Positions 37,111 through 46,300 of a stretch of DNA of 60,148 nt are shown here, piece after piece (positions within the stretch are counted from its first letter, which is position 1; every line of letters begins with the position of its first letter). The DNA lies in NCBI GenBank assembly GCA_011523615.1, contig WTGJ01000004.1, positions 145,729 through 205,876 on the forward strand, written 5' to 3'. This DNA comes from Chloroflexota bacterium. GTDB taxonomy: Bacteria; Chloroflexota; Anaerolineae; Aggregatilineales; Phototrophicaceae. The translations under genes were made by a program, and so were the position numbers. The notes under the pieces are model-generated. The model was not told the DNA's origin and made no database searches. It worked only from the letters and a program-made list of their open reading frames with translations.

Positions 37111-37652
37111 AAAAACCACAGCGCGGTATTGCCATAACGGCGCCAATCGCACTCCTGCCAGTGAGTCAGCGCGATATCCTCCCGTTCGCTGGGGTCGATT
37201 TGGACGATGATCGTCGAAGAGGAGTGCCACCAGGTGGCGGCGCTATCCAGAGCCAGCAAAGTCTGTGCCCAGAGACGGCGATACTGCGGCGGAGCCAGGA
37301 ACAGGAAGTCAAAGGGGTCCACCGTGGGTTGTTGGAGCAAGCGAAAGACATCACCGGCGCGGATGTGGGCGGAATGGGACAAACGACAGCGCTGCAGGTT
37401 ATGGCGGATGGTTTGGAGGGCGGCGCGGTTCTGTTCGATGAACGTCGCCTGAGCACTCCCCCGACTCAAGGCTTCGATGCCGACGCTACCGGTTCCGGCA
37501 AACAGATCCAGGAAGCGGCAGCCATGGATCTGTGGCGAAAGGATCGAGAACAGCGCTTCTTTCGCGCGATCTCCGATCGGTCGGGTCTGTTTTCCGGGGA
37601 CGCGGCGCAAGCGGGTGCCGCGGGCGCTCCCGGCGATCACCCGCAAAGACAA
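37080..37652 (-). CDS. rsmD: 16S rRNA (guanine966-N2)-methyltransferase
   Basis: 190 residues. LRVIAGSARGTRLRRVPG and TRPIGDRAKEALFSIL are the RsmD start, and LDLFAGTGSVGIEALSRG is the SAM motif I. The catalytic motif reads FLFLAPPQYRRLW, with APPQY in place of the common DPPY/DPPF. The gene ends inside the 3' end of the nucleotidyltransferase gene and lies 5 bp after the UroD-family gene, so it is the last gene of that operon. Confidence 0.9.
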   Translation of the reverse strand: MSLRVIAGSARGTRLRRVPGKQTRPIGDRAKEALFSILSPQIHGCRFLDLFAGTGSVGIEALSRGSAQATFIEQNRAALQTIRHNLQRCRLSHSAHIRAGDVFRLLQQPTVDPFDFLFLAPPQYRRLWAQTLLALDSAATWWHSSSTIIVQIDPSEREDIALTHWQECDWRRYGNTALWFFQRRGASPDR

Positions 37653-37657
37653 GTGGG

Positions 37658-38656
37658 TTACCCCGTCGTTTCGCGGGAGATCTCGGCTACCGTGCGCAGG
37701 TTGCTCTGCGGGGAGGTGATCATCGCGACGCAGCCGGTGGAGAGGATGAAGCGGCGCCCGCCGGTAGCCAGGATGGCGGAACGGGCTGCCTCACGCACGG
37801 TCGATGGCGAGCCATCGTGGGTATGTTTCATGCGCGCCAGGCCGCCGCTGACGGCGCCGGTGAAGAGCGATTTGCCACGGGCCAGATCGGGGGCGGTTTC
37901 CTGGTCATGCCAGTTGATGGCCTGAACGGGGAAGCTGGCACAATCGGCGAACATCGGAGAGCTGCCATGCAAGTGCAGCAGGTTGAACCAGAACTTCTTC
38001 GGCAAATTTTCCAGGATCTGGCGGTCGTAGCGCGCGCCAAATTCCTCATACTCCGACCGGGAGAGGACGTCATGGGAAGCGAATTGGATGGCGAAGAAGA
38101 CGCCGCCCAGGGGCAGGGCGGACATGGCATCGATGATACGCTGGGTTCCTTCGGTGAGGTTGCGCAAGCCGCTGTGCAGGCGTTCGGGAGCGGTCCGCAG
38201 GTGGTTGATGAGCGTCGCCGGGCCGGCCATTTTGCTGGCCAAGGTGAGCGGACTGAAGATGGTGGGCAGGACGGGCGGCGGGTCTTCATCGTTGGCGAAA
38301 GCATCCGTGATCAGGCGCATGGCATCGATGTGTTGCGCCAACACGCCGCGGGCAGGGTCTTGCGGGCGGAGGTCGGTCCAATCCAAAGAGCGTTCGATGT
38401 TGAATTTGGTGGTTTCGCGGGTGCCTTCCAGGTTGCCGACCCAACGGTCTTGAAAGCCATAATCCACGACCGCGTAAGAAGATGCCGGGGTGGCCTTGAC
38501 GAAGTCCCAATCATATTGGCGCTGGAAATCGACGACAGCGCGCGCGAAATCATGGGGGCGTTGGTCATCGCCGGGAAAGTGCCGCCACAGCGCGGCCGGC
38601 AGCCGGTCGGTGGCGGAACCAGCGATGCAATGTTCGAGGCGTTGGCGTTTGTTCAT
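37658..38656 (-). CDS. Uroporphyrinogen decarboxylase family protein
   Basis: 332 residues with the URO-D TIM-barrel pattern: MNKRQRLEHCIAG at the start, LWRHFPGDDQ in place of the HemE RQAGRY motif, a LHLHGSSPMFADCASFPVQAINWHD region (given here only to mark the middle of the barrel) and a C-terminal GGRRFILSTGCVA segment. Lack of RQAGR means it is unlikely to be true HemE; related proteins act in corrinoid-dependent methyl transfer or on unknown substrates. It overlaps the upstream DNA methyltransferase gene by 4 bp. No corrinoid protein gene is nearby. Confidence 0.82.
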   Translation of the reverse strand: MNKRQRLEHCIAGSATDRLPAALWRHFPGDDQRPHDFARAVVDFQRQYDWDFVKATPASSYAVVDYGFQDRWVGNLEGTRETTKFNIERSLDWTDLRPQDPARGVLAQHIDAMRLITDAFANDEDPPPVLPTIFSPLTLASKMAGPATLINHLRTAPERLHSGLRNLTEGTQRIIDAMSALPLGGVFFAIQFASHDVLSRSEYEEFGARYDRQILENLPKKFWFNLLHLHGSSPMFADCASFPVQAINWHDQETAPDLARGKSLFTGAVSGGLARMKHTHDGSPSTVREAARSAILATGGRRFILSTGCVAMITSPQSNLRTVAEISRETTG

Positions 38657-39573
38657 GGATGCGTTTCTCCCTGTGCTGCTCTGGTTGATGGTGTTTCTGT
38701 GGGTGTTGCGAGGCCATGGCCGGCAGCGAGTTGGATGAATTCGGTTTGATGCTCTGTCAGGCGCTCTTGCATCACCTGGAACGCCTCCGGGTTCTCATCG
38801 CAGAGCCAAAATTGGCGGCCGAGGTGGGCGGCGGCTTCGCCCGTTGTACCGCTGCCGGCGAAGAAATCGACGACCAGGTCGCCCGGGTTGCTATGCACCT
38901 TGATGATGCGTTCCAGGATGGCCCGTGGCTTCTGCGTTGGGTAGCCGGTTTTTTCGCGGCCGGTGGGGCTGACGATGGTGTGCCACCAGACGTCGGTCGG
39001 CGTTTTGCCCCGCGCCGCTTTTTCTGCGCTGACCAAACCGGGCGCCATATAGGGGATGCGCTCCATTTCCTCGTAATGGAAGACGTAATCATCTGGGTCG
39101 ACGGCATACCAGAAGATGGTATCGTGCTTGGCGGGCCAACGCTTTTTGGAGCGGCCGCCAAAATCATAGGCCCAGATGATCTCGTTCATGAACGATGCGC
39201 GGCCGAAGATTTCATCCAGCAAGATCTTGCAATAATGGGCTTCCCGATAGTCGATGTGCAAGAAAAATGCGCCGTCACTTTTCAGGATGCGGCGCGCTTC
39301 CCACAAACGTGGCTCCAGGAAAGCGAGGTAATCCTCGAAGCGGTCGGCAAATTGGCGCTGCATCTGTGGTATGGAGCGATAACGCTTTCCCTGGAAGCCC
39401 CGCCGATCGCCCGCATCGTCCCGTATCGTCTGCAGGGTGAGCCGGCTTTGCGAAGCACCGGTATTGAACGGTGGGTCGATGTATATCAACGCTGCGCAAT
39501 CATCCGGCAGTTGGGACAGCGCTGAGAGATTGTCACCGAAGATCACACGCCGCAAAGGAGGCGGGTGCATCAA
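38653..39573 (-). CDS. DNA methyltransferase, beta class, without a linked nuclease
   Basis: 306 residues. The catalytic motif IYIDPPFNTG is near residue 30 and the SAM motif VVDFFAGSGTTGEA near 235-250, an order (IV before I) that defines beta-class N6-adenine or N4-cytosine methyltransferases. HIDYREAHYCKILLDEIFG and YPTQKPRAILERII are typical. No restriction gene adjoins it, so it may be an orphan regulatory methylase or a remnant of a restriction system. It overlaps the flanking genes by 4 bp on both sides. Confidence 0.9.
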   Translation of the reverse strand: MMHPPPLRRVIFGDNLSALSQLPDDCAALIYIDPPFNTGASQSRLTLQTIRDDAGDRRGFQGKRYRSIPQMQRQFADRFEDYLAFLEPRLWEARRILKSDGAFFLHIDYREAHYCKILLDEIFGRASFMNEIIWAYDFGGRSKKRWPAKHDTIFWYAVDPDDYVFHYEEMERIPYMAPGLVSAEKAARGKTPTDVWWHTIVSPTGREKTGYPTQKPRAILERIIKVHSNPGDLVVDFFAGSGTTGEAAAHLGRQFWLCDENPEAFQVMQERLTEHQTEFIQLAAGHGLATPTETPSTRAAQGETHP

Positions 39574-39941
39574 GTGTCGGCAACTCCAAGTTCAGACAGG
39601 CGTTGGCGGATCATTCGCGAAAGGATGATGTAGTAATCGCCTTCACCCGCGATGGGGTCGGAGAGGCTGGGGAGCCCGGTTTCCGGTTCTTCAGCTTTCA
39701 TCGCCCCGACCCGCTCACTTTCCCAGGTTTCGAGGGCGCTTTGGGCGGCGTGGAATGATTCTACCGCGCGGTCCGTTTGCCCGAGTGAACGGTAGGCTAA
39801 GCCAACACCGTAAAGGGCGTCGATATTCTGCGCATCGCCGGCGAGAATCGCTTGATAGCCATCGATGGCGTCATCGCTCTTGCCTTCTCGGTGCAAACGC
39901 CAGGCATCGCTGATCTGTTGTCGCGTCGCATCTTGTTCCAT
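39570..39941 (-). CDS. Small TPR protein
   Basis: 123 residues. One to two tetratricopeptide-like repeats are seen (AWRLHREGKSDDAIDGYQAI, then ALYGVGLAYRSLGQTDRAV). The C-terminus (YYIILSRMIRQRLSELG) is helical. No signal or membrane segment. ATG at 39941 is chosen because GGAGGG lies 7 nt upstream; a TTG at 39947 would be too close to that site. It heads the operon with the DNA methyltransferase, UroD-family gene and rsmD. Confidence 0.75.
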   Translation of the reverse strand: MEQDATRQQISDAWRLHREGKSDDAIDGYQAILAGDAQNIDALYGVGLAYRSLGQTDRAVESFHAAQSALETWESERVGAMKAEEPETGLPSLSDPIAGEGDYYIILSRMIRQRLSELGVADT

Positions 39942-40071
39942 TCTCAACCCTCCGAAAGCCGGTCAGGAAACGCTAAACTTCGGGGAACACCCATCCAGGT
40001 GGAAACCTCAGCGAATATAACGCGGCGGAGAGCGGCACGCAAGGTGTGGCTCGCAAGGTATGGAGAGCAGG

Positions 40072-40806
40072 ATGACGGAAGCAATCTACTTGCAAGACAG
40101 TTATTGCCGCAAATTTGAGGCGCTGGTCACTGCACAAGATGCAGCACGGCACGCCATCCAAATGGACCAAACCGCTTTTTATCCGGGTGGAGGGGGGCAA
40201 CCCTGCGATCATGGCTGGTTGTATGTGGCTGGGCAGTCGTTTGCCGTGCGTCGCGTCCAACGCGGTCACTGGCATGAGCTGGAGGAGGTGGTGGCATTGC
40301 CGAAGCCGGGCGATCCGGTGCAGGGTGAAATCGATTGGCAGCGGCGCTACGGCTTGATGCGCACGCACACCGCCATGCACATCCTCTGTGGCGTGATCTG
40401 GCGAGATTACGCCGCCAGCGTGACCGGTGGCAACATGCAACCCCTGGCTGCGCGCATGGACTTTGAATTCGAGCGCATGAGGAAAGAGCTGGTTGCCGAA
40501 ATTGAGGAGAAGATCAACGCTGAGGTGGCCGCGGAACGTGAAGTGCGGACGCAAACATTGCCCCGCGAAGAAGCCTTCGCCATCCCCGATTTGATCCGTA
40601 CCAAAATCAACCTCCTGCCCGAAGGCATCCAACAGGTGCGCACCGTCGAGTTGGTGGGCCTGGACCTGCAAGCGGATGGCGGTACCCATGTCGCCAACAC
40701 GTGCGAAGTCGGTCGGTTGCGGATTTCAGATTACAAGAGCAAGGGGGGCATCAACAAACGTCTGTATCTTTCGCTGGAAGAAACCCGACCTGACGCACCT
40801 CTCTGA
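40072..40806 (+). CDS. Alanyl-tRNA editing protein AlaX
   Basis: 244 residues; a free-standing editing domain that hydrolyses mischarged Ser-tRNA(Ala). TAFYPGGGGQPCDHG is the AlaRS-like beta-barrel motif, RTHTAMHIL supplies the HxxxH zinc ligands, and GGTHVANTCEVG supplies Cys and His for the same site. The size matches AlaX-M. ATG at 40072 (MTEAIYLQDSY) fits the family start; an in-frame ATG at 40060 would add four residues. Its stop overlaps the next ATG by one base. Confidence 0.93.
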   Translation: MTEAIYLQDSYCRKFEALVTAQDAARHAIQMDQTAFYPGGGGQPCDHGWLYVAGQSFAVRRVQRGHWHELEEVVALPKPGDPVQGEIDWQRRYGLMRTHTAMHILCGVIWRDYAASVTGGNMQPLAARMDFEFERMRKELVAEIEEKINAEVAAEREVRTQTLPREEAFAIPDLIRTKINLLPEGIQQVRTVELVGLDLQADGGTHVANTCEVGRLRISDYKSKGGINKRLYLSLEETRPDAPL

Positions 40807-41447
40807 TGCGATTGCTGCACCAGGTTCGGCCGCGAGAACAACTGCTGGCCCAGGGCCGGTATTTGGGCGGGACGGATTCAGCAGAAGAATGGGTGTGGAA
40901 CGAATTCCCCGATCGCGGGCAATTGTTGCGGGTGGATGCGGGGCAGAGCCTGCGGGAACTGTACTTTGCCGAAGGAGGGGCTCTGACACGCGTGGATTGG
41001 CTGAGCATGCCATCGACTGCGGCCGGCGCAGACCGATTGCGCTGCACGGTGAGTTATTTTCAAGACAGCGTTCATCTGGGCCAACAGCGGGCAAGATCAG
41101 AGCGGGAATATCGCGAATGGGATTTGGCTGAAGGTTGCTTACGCGTACCGCCCGCTCGGGCTGCCTTGGGGAGATTCGTGAAACAAATCAGCGCTGTGGG
41201 TGGCAGCGCGGCGGCTTTTTCCTTGGCCGAGGATGCAAGCGGTCTTCGCGGTGAAATTCATCGTTGGCGTGTTGAAGAAACCGCAACCCAGCAATGGCGT
41301 TTGTCGCGTTTGTCGAAGGAGGGGGGGCGAATGCGGACCTGGCTGCTGATCCTGGATGAGTGGGACATCCCCCAACGGATTGAGGAGCTGGGAAGGGGCT
41401 GCGCCTGGCAGCTGCGCCATGCGGTGGTTCGCCAGGGGAGGCGATGA
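40806..41447 (+). CDS. Conserved-looking protein of unknown function
   Basis: 213 residues, not recognised. It is mostly predicted beta-strand with many Trp and aromatic residues, no signal peptide and no membrane span. The N-terminus (LLAQGRYLGGTDSAEEWVWNE) and C-terminus (LLILDEWDIPQRIEEL) do not match a family I know. It is translationally linked to alaX (TGATG) and overlaps the next TPR gene by 4 bp, so it belongs to one operon running to 43164. Codon use is like its neighbours. Confidence 0.6.
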   Translation: MRLLHQVRPREQLLAQGRYLGGTDSAEEWVWNEFPDRGQLLRVDAGQSLRELYFAEGGALTRVDWLSMPSTAAGADRLRCTVSYFQDSVHLGQQRARSEREYREWDLAEGCLRVPPARAALGRFVKQISAVGGSAAAFSLAEDASGLRGEIHRWRVEETATQQWRLSRLSKEGGRMRTWLLILDEWDIPQRIEELGRGCAWQLRHAVVRQGRR

Positions 41448-42427
41448 AAACGCTCGCTAACCGGCTCGGCGTCATCTTGCTCTGGGGCTTGACGGGGCTG
41501 CTGAGCCTCGTGTTGTACGCCTTCATTCCCGGCGACGTTTCGCGCGGCATTCAAACGGCGGTCGTTTGGGTCGCATTGTTGGGTACCTTCGCCTGGTTGT
41601 TGAGATTTTTGGGGATCCAATTGTGGCGGGATTTGGCGCTGATCCTCGCGCCGGCCATCGGGCTCATCCTGTTGGGCTGGCTGTTTTTTCCGGCGGGGTT
41701 GATGGCCTTGTGGGGCGCGGCCATCGGCTGGTTGGTGGTCGTCGCGTTTTTATTGCGCAAGCAAGTGCCAGCCGCGCAACGGAACGCCATCCGACAATGG
41801 CGGAAGGGGGATCATGCGGCGGCCGTCCGCACGATGGATGATTTGATCCGGCAGGGCGATGAGGACGACCACCGGCTCTTGCGGGCGCAGATCCTGCTTT
41901 CCTGGAGCAAGCCGGGCCGGGCCGAGCGCGATATCCGTGAAGTTTGTCGTCGGCAGCCGGAAAACGCGGCGGCCCATAATCTGCTCGCCGAAGCGCGGAT
42001 TCAAGCGGGCGATTACGCCAGTGCGGGCGAGGCGGGGGAACGAGCGTTGGCGTTGGCCCCGCAGGATTGGGTGGCCGCATACAACCTGGGCATGATCGCC
42101 GATCGACAGCAGGACGCTGCGAAGACGGTCGCGATGTTGCGGCGCGCCCAGGGTTTGCAGATTTCGGCCGAGCGCCACCGGGCGTTGACCTGGTTCTGGT
42201 TGGCGCGGGCCCACTGCCGCCTGGGTGAAGAATGCGCTGCGCGGGAATGCCTGCAACAATTGCGCGCCGAAAAAAAGGCCATCGCGGAATGGTTGCAGTT
42301 GTTGGCGGATGAAGCGGCGCAACCGCTGCGTGTTCTGGTTGCCGAAGATGTGACCCTGGCGCAACAGTTGGTGCAACGCGATGAATGGAGTGCCGCAGAC
42401 CTGAAAGCCATCGAATGTGGGGGCTAG
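41444..42427 (+). CDS. Membrane-anchored TPR protein 1
   Basis: 327 residues. Four hydrophobic segments at about 8-28, 37-57, 62-82 and 84-104, followed by a cytoplasmic TPR array from about 118 to 300, with units such as AAHNLLAEARIQAGDYASAGEAG. Probably a scaffold; partners are unknown. It overlaps the previous gene by 4 bp and the next by 13 bp. Confidence 0.75.
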   Translation: MKTLANRLGVILLWGLTGLLSLVLYAFIPGDVSRGIQTAVVWVALLGTFAWLLRFLGIQLWRDLALILAPAIGLILLGWLFFPAGLMALWGAAIGWLVVVAFLLRKQVPAAQRNAIRQWRKGDHAAAVRTMDDLIRQGDEDDHRLLRAQILLSWSKPGRAERDIREVCRRQPENAAAHNLLAEARIQAGDYASAGEAGERALALAPQDWVAAYNLGMIADRQQDAAKTVAMLRRAQGLQISAERHRALTWFWLARAHCRLGEECAARECLQQLRAEKKAIAEWLQLLADEAAQPLRVLVAEDVTLAQQLVQRDEWSAADLKAIECGG

Positions 42428-43164
42428 GGCAGCGGATCTGGCGCGCGTTCCGCCGTTGGGAGCGGCCCATCCAATGGGCCGGGATGTTGGCTTTCTTCCT
42501 GTGGGTTGCGGCGGTCGCTGCGGTCAGCTTGGGCCCGAGGGAACTGCGTGCCCCCGCTTGGATCGCGGCATTTGGCGCGGTGGTCGCCTTCCAGTTGCTG
42601 GTGATGTGGTCGCTTCGCGGCATGCAAACCACTCCTTCGCTGGCCTGGGGCGCATTCCGCAGGGGTGAGTATGAGGAGTGCCGCCAATTGTTGGCAGGTT
42701 TGCAGGCGGCGGGAGAGGCAAACCGCGACCAACGATTGTTGCTGGCCTTCTGTACCAAGCAGCTGGGTAGACTGCAGGAAAGCGAAGCACTGGCCCGGCA
42801 ATTGATTGCGGAGGATGCGGAAAAATCGCCTGCCTGGCGCATCCTGGGCTTGGTCTTGATGATTGAGGGCCGTTGGGAGGAAGCGACTCAGGCGCTGGAG
42901 CGTGCCAGTCAAAGCCATGCCGATTCGCTGGTGGAACTGGGCCTGTTGCGATTGCTGAAAAACGAGGAGGAGCAGGCCCGGGATCACCTGCAGCGCGCCC
43001 TTCAGCTGGAGCGTTGCAGCGCCAGTCATGCCTGGTTGGCGAAACGAATCCTCGCGGAAGAGGATGCCCCAATAGGGGAAGGTGGCGAATACTGGCGGGA
43101 GGAAGCGGCACGCTTCGCCGATTCGGCATATGGCCACCTCTTGGCCCGACTCATCGCTGGATGA
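42415..43164 (+). CDS. Membrane-anchored TPR protein 2
   Basis: 249 residues with the same plan as the gene before it: two hydrophobic segments near 18-38 and 45-65, then TPR units from about 75 to 215 (for example AWRILGLVLMIEGRWEEATQALE, shown here as the third unit). It probably arose from the same ancestor or acts with the upstream protein. ATG at 42415 gives a 13-bp overlap with the upstream gene; ATG at 42385 would add 10 residues lying inside that gene. Confidence 0.72.
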   Translation: MWGLGQRIWRAFRRWERPIQWAGMLAFFLWVAAVAAVSLGPRELRAPAWIAAFGAVVAFQLLVMWSLRGMQTTPSLAWGAFRRGEYEECRQLLAGLQAAGEANRDQRLLLAFCTKQLGRLQESEALARQLIAEDAEKSPAWRILGLVLMIEGRWEEATQALERASQSHADSLVELGLLRLLKNEEEQARDHLQRALQLERCSASHAWLAKRILAEEDAPIGEGGEYWREEAARFADSAYGHLLARLIAG

Positions 43165-43177
43165 CGGCCAGTGGGTT

Positions 43178-43194
43178 ACCCTAGGGCACCCTAG
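43178..43194 (+). repeat. Direct repeat ACCCTAG at the ileS -35 region
   Basis: ACCCTAG occurs twice with a 3-bp spacer, giving a 10-bp period, and overlaps the putative -35 box. Could be a regulator site. Confidence 0.35.
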
Positions 43195-43220
43195 TCATTC
43201 CCGCGCCATGCTGTTATCAT
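43192..43220 (+). promoter_or_regulatory. Candidate ileS promoter
   Basis: Extended -10 TGTTATCAT (43212-43220) with TAGTCA 17 bp upstream. Predicted transcript start near 43227 would give a leader of about 130 nt. Confidence 0.5.
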
Positions 43221-43256
43221 GGGAGCCGGATCGCGAAAAACGCTCCGTGAGGAGGA

Positions 43257-43394
43257 ATGCCCGTGGTGGACAGCAGCCGGTTGCCCGCCCCCCATAGGAT
43301 TGGTGACAGCGTTCACCGCCCCGTTTGCCCGCATGCCACGGTAGGGAGTTGCCTCCATGTTTCACGAAGTTACACCGCGAGTCGAAATCCATAA
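43257..43394 (+). CDS. Possible 45-codon leader ORF before ileS
   Basis: ATG at 43257, with GTG codons at 43263 and 43266 better spaced from a strong GAGGAGG site. The frame ends at TAA 43392, overlapping the first 38 bases of ileS in another frame. The product is not Ile-rich and has no known relative, so this may be chance. If translated, it would affect ileS initiation. Confidence 0.2.
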   Translation: MPVVDSSRLPAPHRIGDSVHRPVCPHATVGSCLHVSRSYTASRNP

Positions 43395-46300
43395 GATCGA
43401 ACAAGAACAAATTGAATTTTGGCGGAAGCATCGCGTATTCGAGCGCACCACAGAGGGACGCGAGGACGCACCGCGCTTTGTCTTTTATGAAGGTCCGCCC
43501 ACGGCCAACGGCCTGCCCGGCAGCCACCACGTCCTCGCGCGGGTGTTCAAGGATATTTTTCCGCGCTATAAGACGATGCGAGGCTTTTATTGCCTGCGCA
43601 AAGGCGGTTGGGATACGCATGGCTTGCCCGTGGAAATTGAAGTCGAAAAGGAATTGGGCCTCACCAACAAGCGCGAAATTGAAGACTACGGCATCGCGGA
43701 GTTCAACCAAAAATGCCGCGAAAGCGTGTTTCGCTACATCGATGATTGGGAGCGCCTGACCGAGCGCATCGGCTTTTGGGCCAACCTGGATGATGCCTAC
43801 ATCACCCTGGAAAACGAGTACATCCAGAGCGTTTGGTGGATCCTGCGCCAACTTTGGGATCAAGGCCTCATCTACCACGGTTACCGCGTGGTCAATTATT
43901 GCCCGCGCTGTGGGACGCCGTTGAGCAGCCACGAAGTCGCCCAGGAATATCGCGAAACGACGGATCCCAGCGCTTTCGTCCGTTTTCGCTTGCGAGACGA
44001 ACCGAGCACTTCGCTGATCGCTTGGACGACCACGCCCTGGACGCTGCCGGGGAATGTGGCGCTGGTCGTCGGTGCCGATGTCGAATACTGCCAGCTCCGC
44101 GGCGAAGCGGCCCACGGCGAGACAGAAGACATCATCCTCGCGGCCGATCGGGTGGCACCAGTTTTGGGCGATGAGGCGGCGGATTACGCGGTAGTTCGCC
44201 GATTCCCCGGGCGGGAGCTGGTGGGGCAAGCTTATGAACCTTTGTACGCTCAAGCGGTGGCTGAAGGGCCGTATGCGCAGGTCGTGGCGGCGGATTTCGT
44301 CAAAACCGATGAAGGATCGGGGATCGTGCACATTGCGCCGGCGTTTGGTGCGGACGACCTGGAGGTGGCGCAAGCGCAAGGGCTGCCCATTTTGCATACG
44401 ATTGATGCGGCAGGAAGATTCAAGCCAGATATGGGCCCCCTGGCGGGCCAATGGTTCAAGGATGCGGATTCGTGGATCCTCCAAGAGTTGCGTGAACGAG
44501 GCTTGCTCTTCAAACGAGAAGATTATCGGCACAATTATCCCTTTTGTTGGCGCTGTGATACGCCGTTGATGTTTTACGCTCGCCATTCCTGGTTCATCCG
44601 CACGACCCAGGAAAAGCAGGCCCTGATTGACTTGAACCAGACCATCGGTTGGGTGCCGGAACACGTCCGCAACGGCCGTTTCGGCAATTGGTTGGAAGAC
44701 CTGAAAGACTGGTCTTTGGGACGGGAACGCTTTTGGGGCACGCCTTTGCCCATCTGGGAGGATGAGAGCAATGGGGAACGCATTTTGGTGGGGAGTGTGG
44801 CGGAGCTGAGTGACCTGGCCAGCCGTGATTTGAGCGAATTGGACTTGCACCGACCCTATGTGGATGAGATCACCTTCCCCAATCCCAATGGGGGCGGATT
44901 AATGCGGCGCGTGCCGGAAGTGATCGACGTGTGGTTTGACAGCGGCGCGATGCCCGTCGCCCAATGGGGGTATCCTTTCCAGAATCGCAAGAAATTTGAA
45001 GAGCAATTCCCCGCCGATTACATTTGCGAAGCGGTCGATCAAACGCGCGGCTGGTTTTACAGCCTGCATGCGATCAGCTCGTTGCTCTTCCGCAGCGTCA
45101 GTTACAAGAATGTGATCTGCCTGGGTCACATCCTGGACGGTGAGGGGCGCAAGATGTCCAAGAGCCGGGGCAACGCGGTCGATCCCTGGGAGGTGTTGAA
45201 CGAACACGGGGCCGATGCCTTCCGCTGGTATCTGTTTTCTTCCGGTCCGCCCGGAGAACCGCGCCGTTTTTCGGTGGATTTGGTGGGCGAGGTCGTCAAG
45301 AAATTCTGGATGACGCTCTGGAATACCTATAGTTTCTTCGTCACTTACGCCAATTTGGATGGCTGGCGGCCGGCGGAGTATGCGCCGCCGGTGGCTGAGC
45401 GGCCGGTGTTGGATCGCTGGTTGCTCGCCGAGCTGGCCGACTTGACCGAAGGGATCACGAAGGCCTATGACGAATATGATGTCTCCGGCGCGACTCGTCC
45501 CATCCAGCAATTTGTCGATCAGCTGAGCAATACCTATGTGCGGATGAGCCGCCGGCGTTTTTGGAAGAGCGAGAGTGATGCCGATAAGCAATCCGCCTAT
45601 GCGACCTTGTACGAAGTGTTGGTGACCCTCAGCAAGTTGTTGGCCCCCAGCATGCCCTTCTTGAGTGAGGCGATCTATCGCAACCTGGCCGCGCAGGATG
45701 AGGCGGATACGGTGCATCTTGCCGAATGGCCGGCCGTTGAGGAAAGCCACCGCGATGCCGAACTTGTCGCCGAGATGCGCTTGATGCAGCGGCTGATCCG
45801 CCTGGGTTTGGCGGCGCGCATGAACGCTGAGGTCGAAGGCCGCGCGCAACCGATTGGGGTAAGGCAACCGCTGGCGCAGGTGGAATTTGCGACCCGGGAC
45901 GCCCGAGACCCCGCGAGAATCGGGCGGTTGGCGCCGATCATCGCGGCCGAATTGAACGTAAAGCAGGTGAAGGCCTTGAGCCTGGAAGCGGCGGAAGAGC
46001 GTGCGCGCTTGCATTATACGCTGCGTCCAATCCCCCGTTTGCTGGGAAAACGCCTGGGCAAGGATTTCAAGTCCTTGCAGGCGACCTTGCGGGATGGCGA
46101 GCAAGTGTTCCTCCGCCCCCTGGCGCAAGAATTATTGGCGGGTCAATCGGTTACCTTGGAGCTGAATGGGGCTGCCTGCGAGTTATCGCCGGATGAAGTA
46201 GAAGTGCAGTTGCGGCGCGATGTACCGCAGGGTTTCAGTTTTGCGGAAGAAGCGGGCGATTTTGCTTTACTGGATACGCGCGTCGACGAGCAGCTCGCTC

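Noticed and set aside
37532..38749. Long plus-strand frame antisense to rsmD and the UroD-family gene
   Set aside because: The product is compositionally odd and the minus strand encodes recognisable families.
43227..43356. T-box riboswitch before ileS
   Set aside because: The GGTGGNACCGCG antiterminator block and a stem I pattern are missing.
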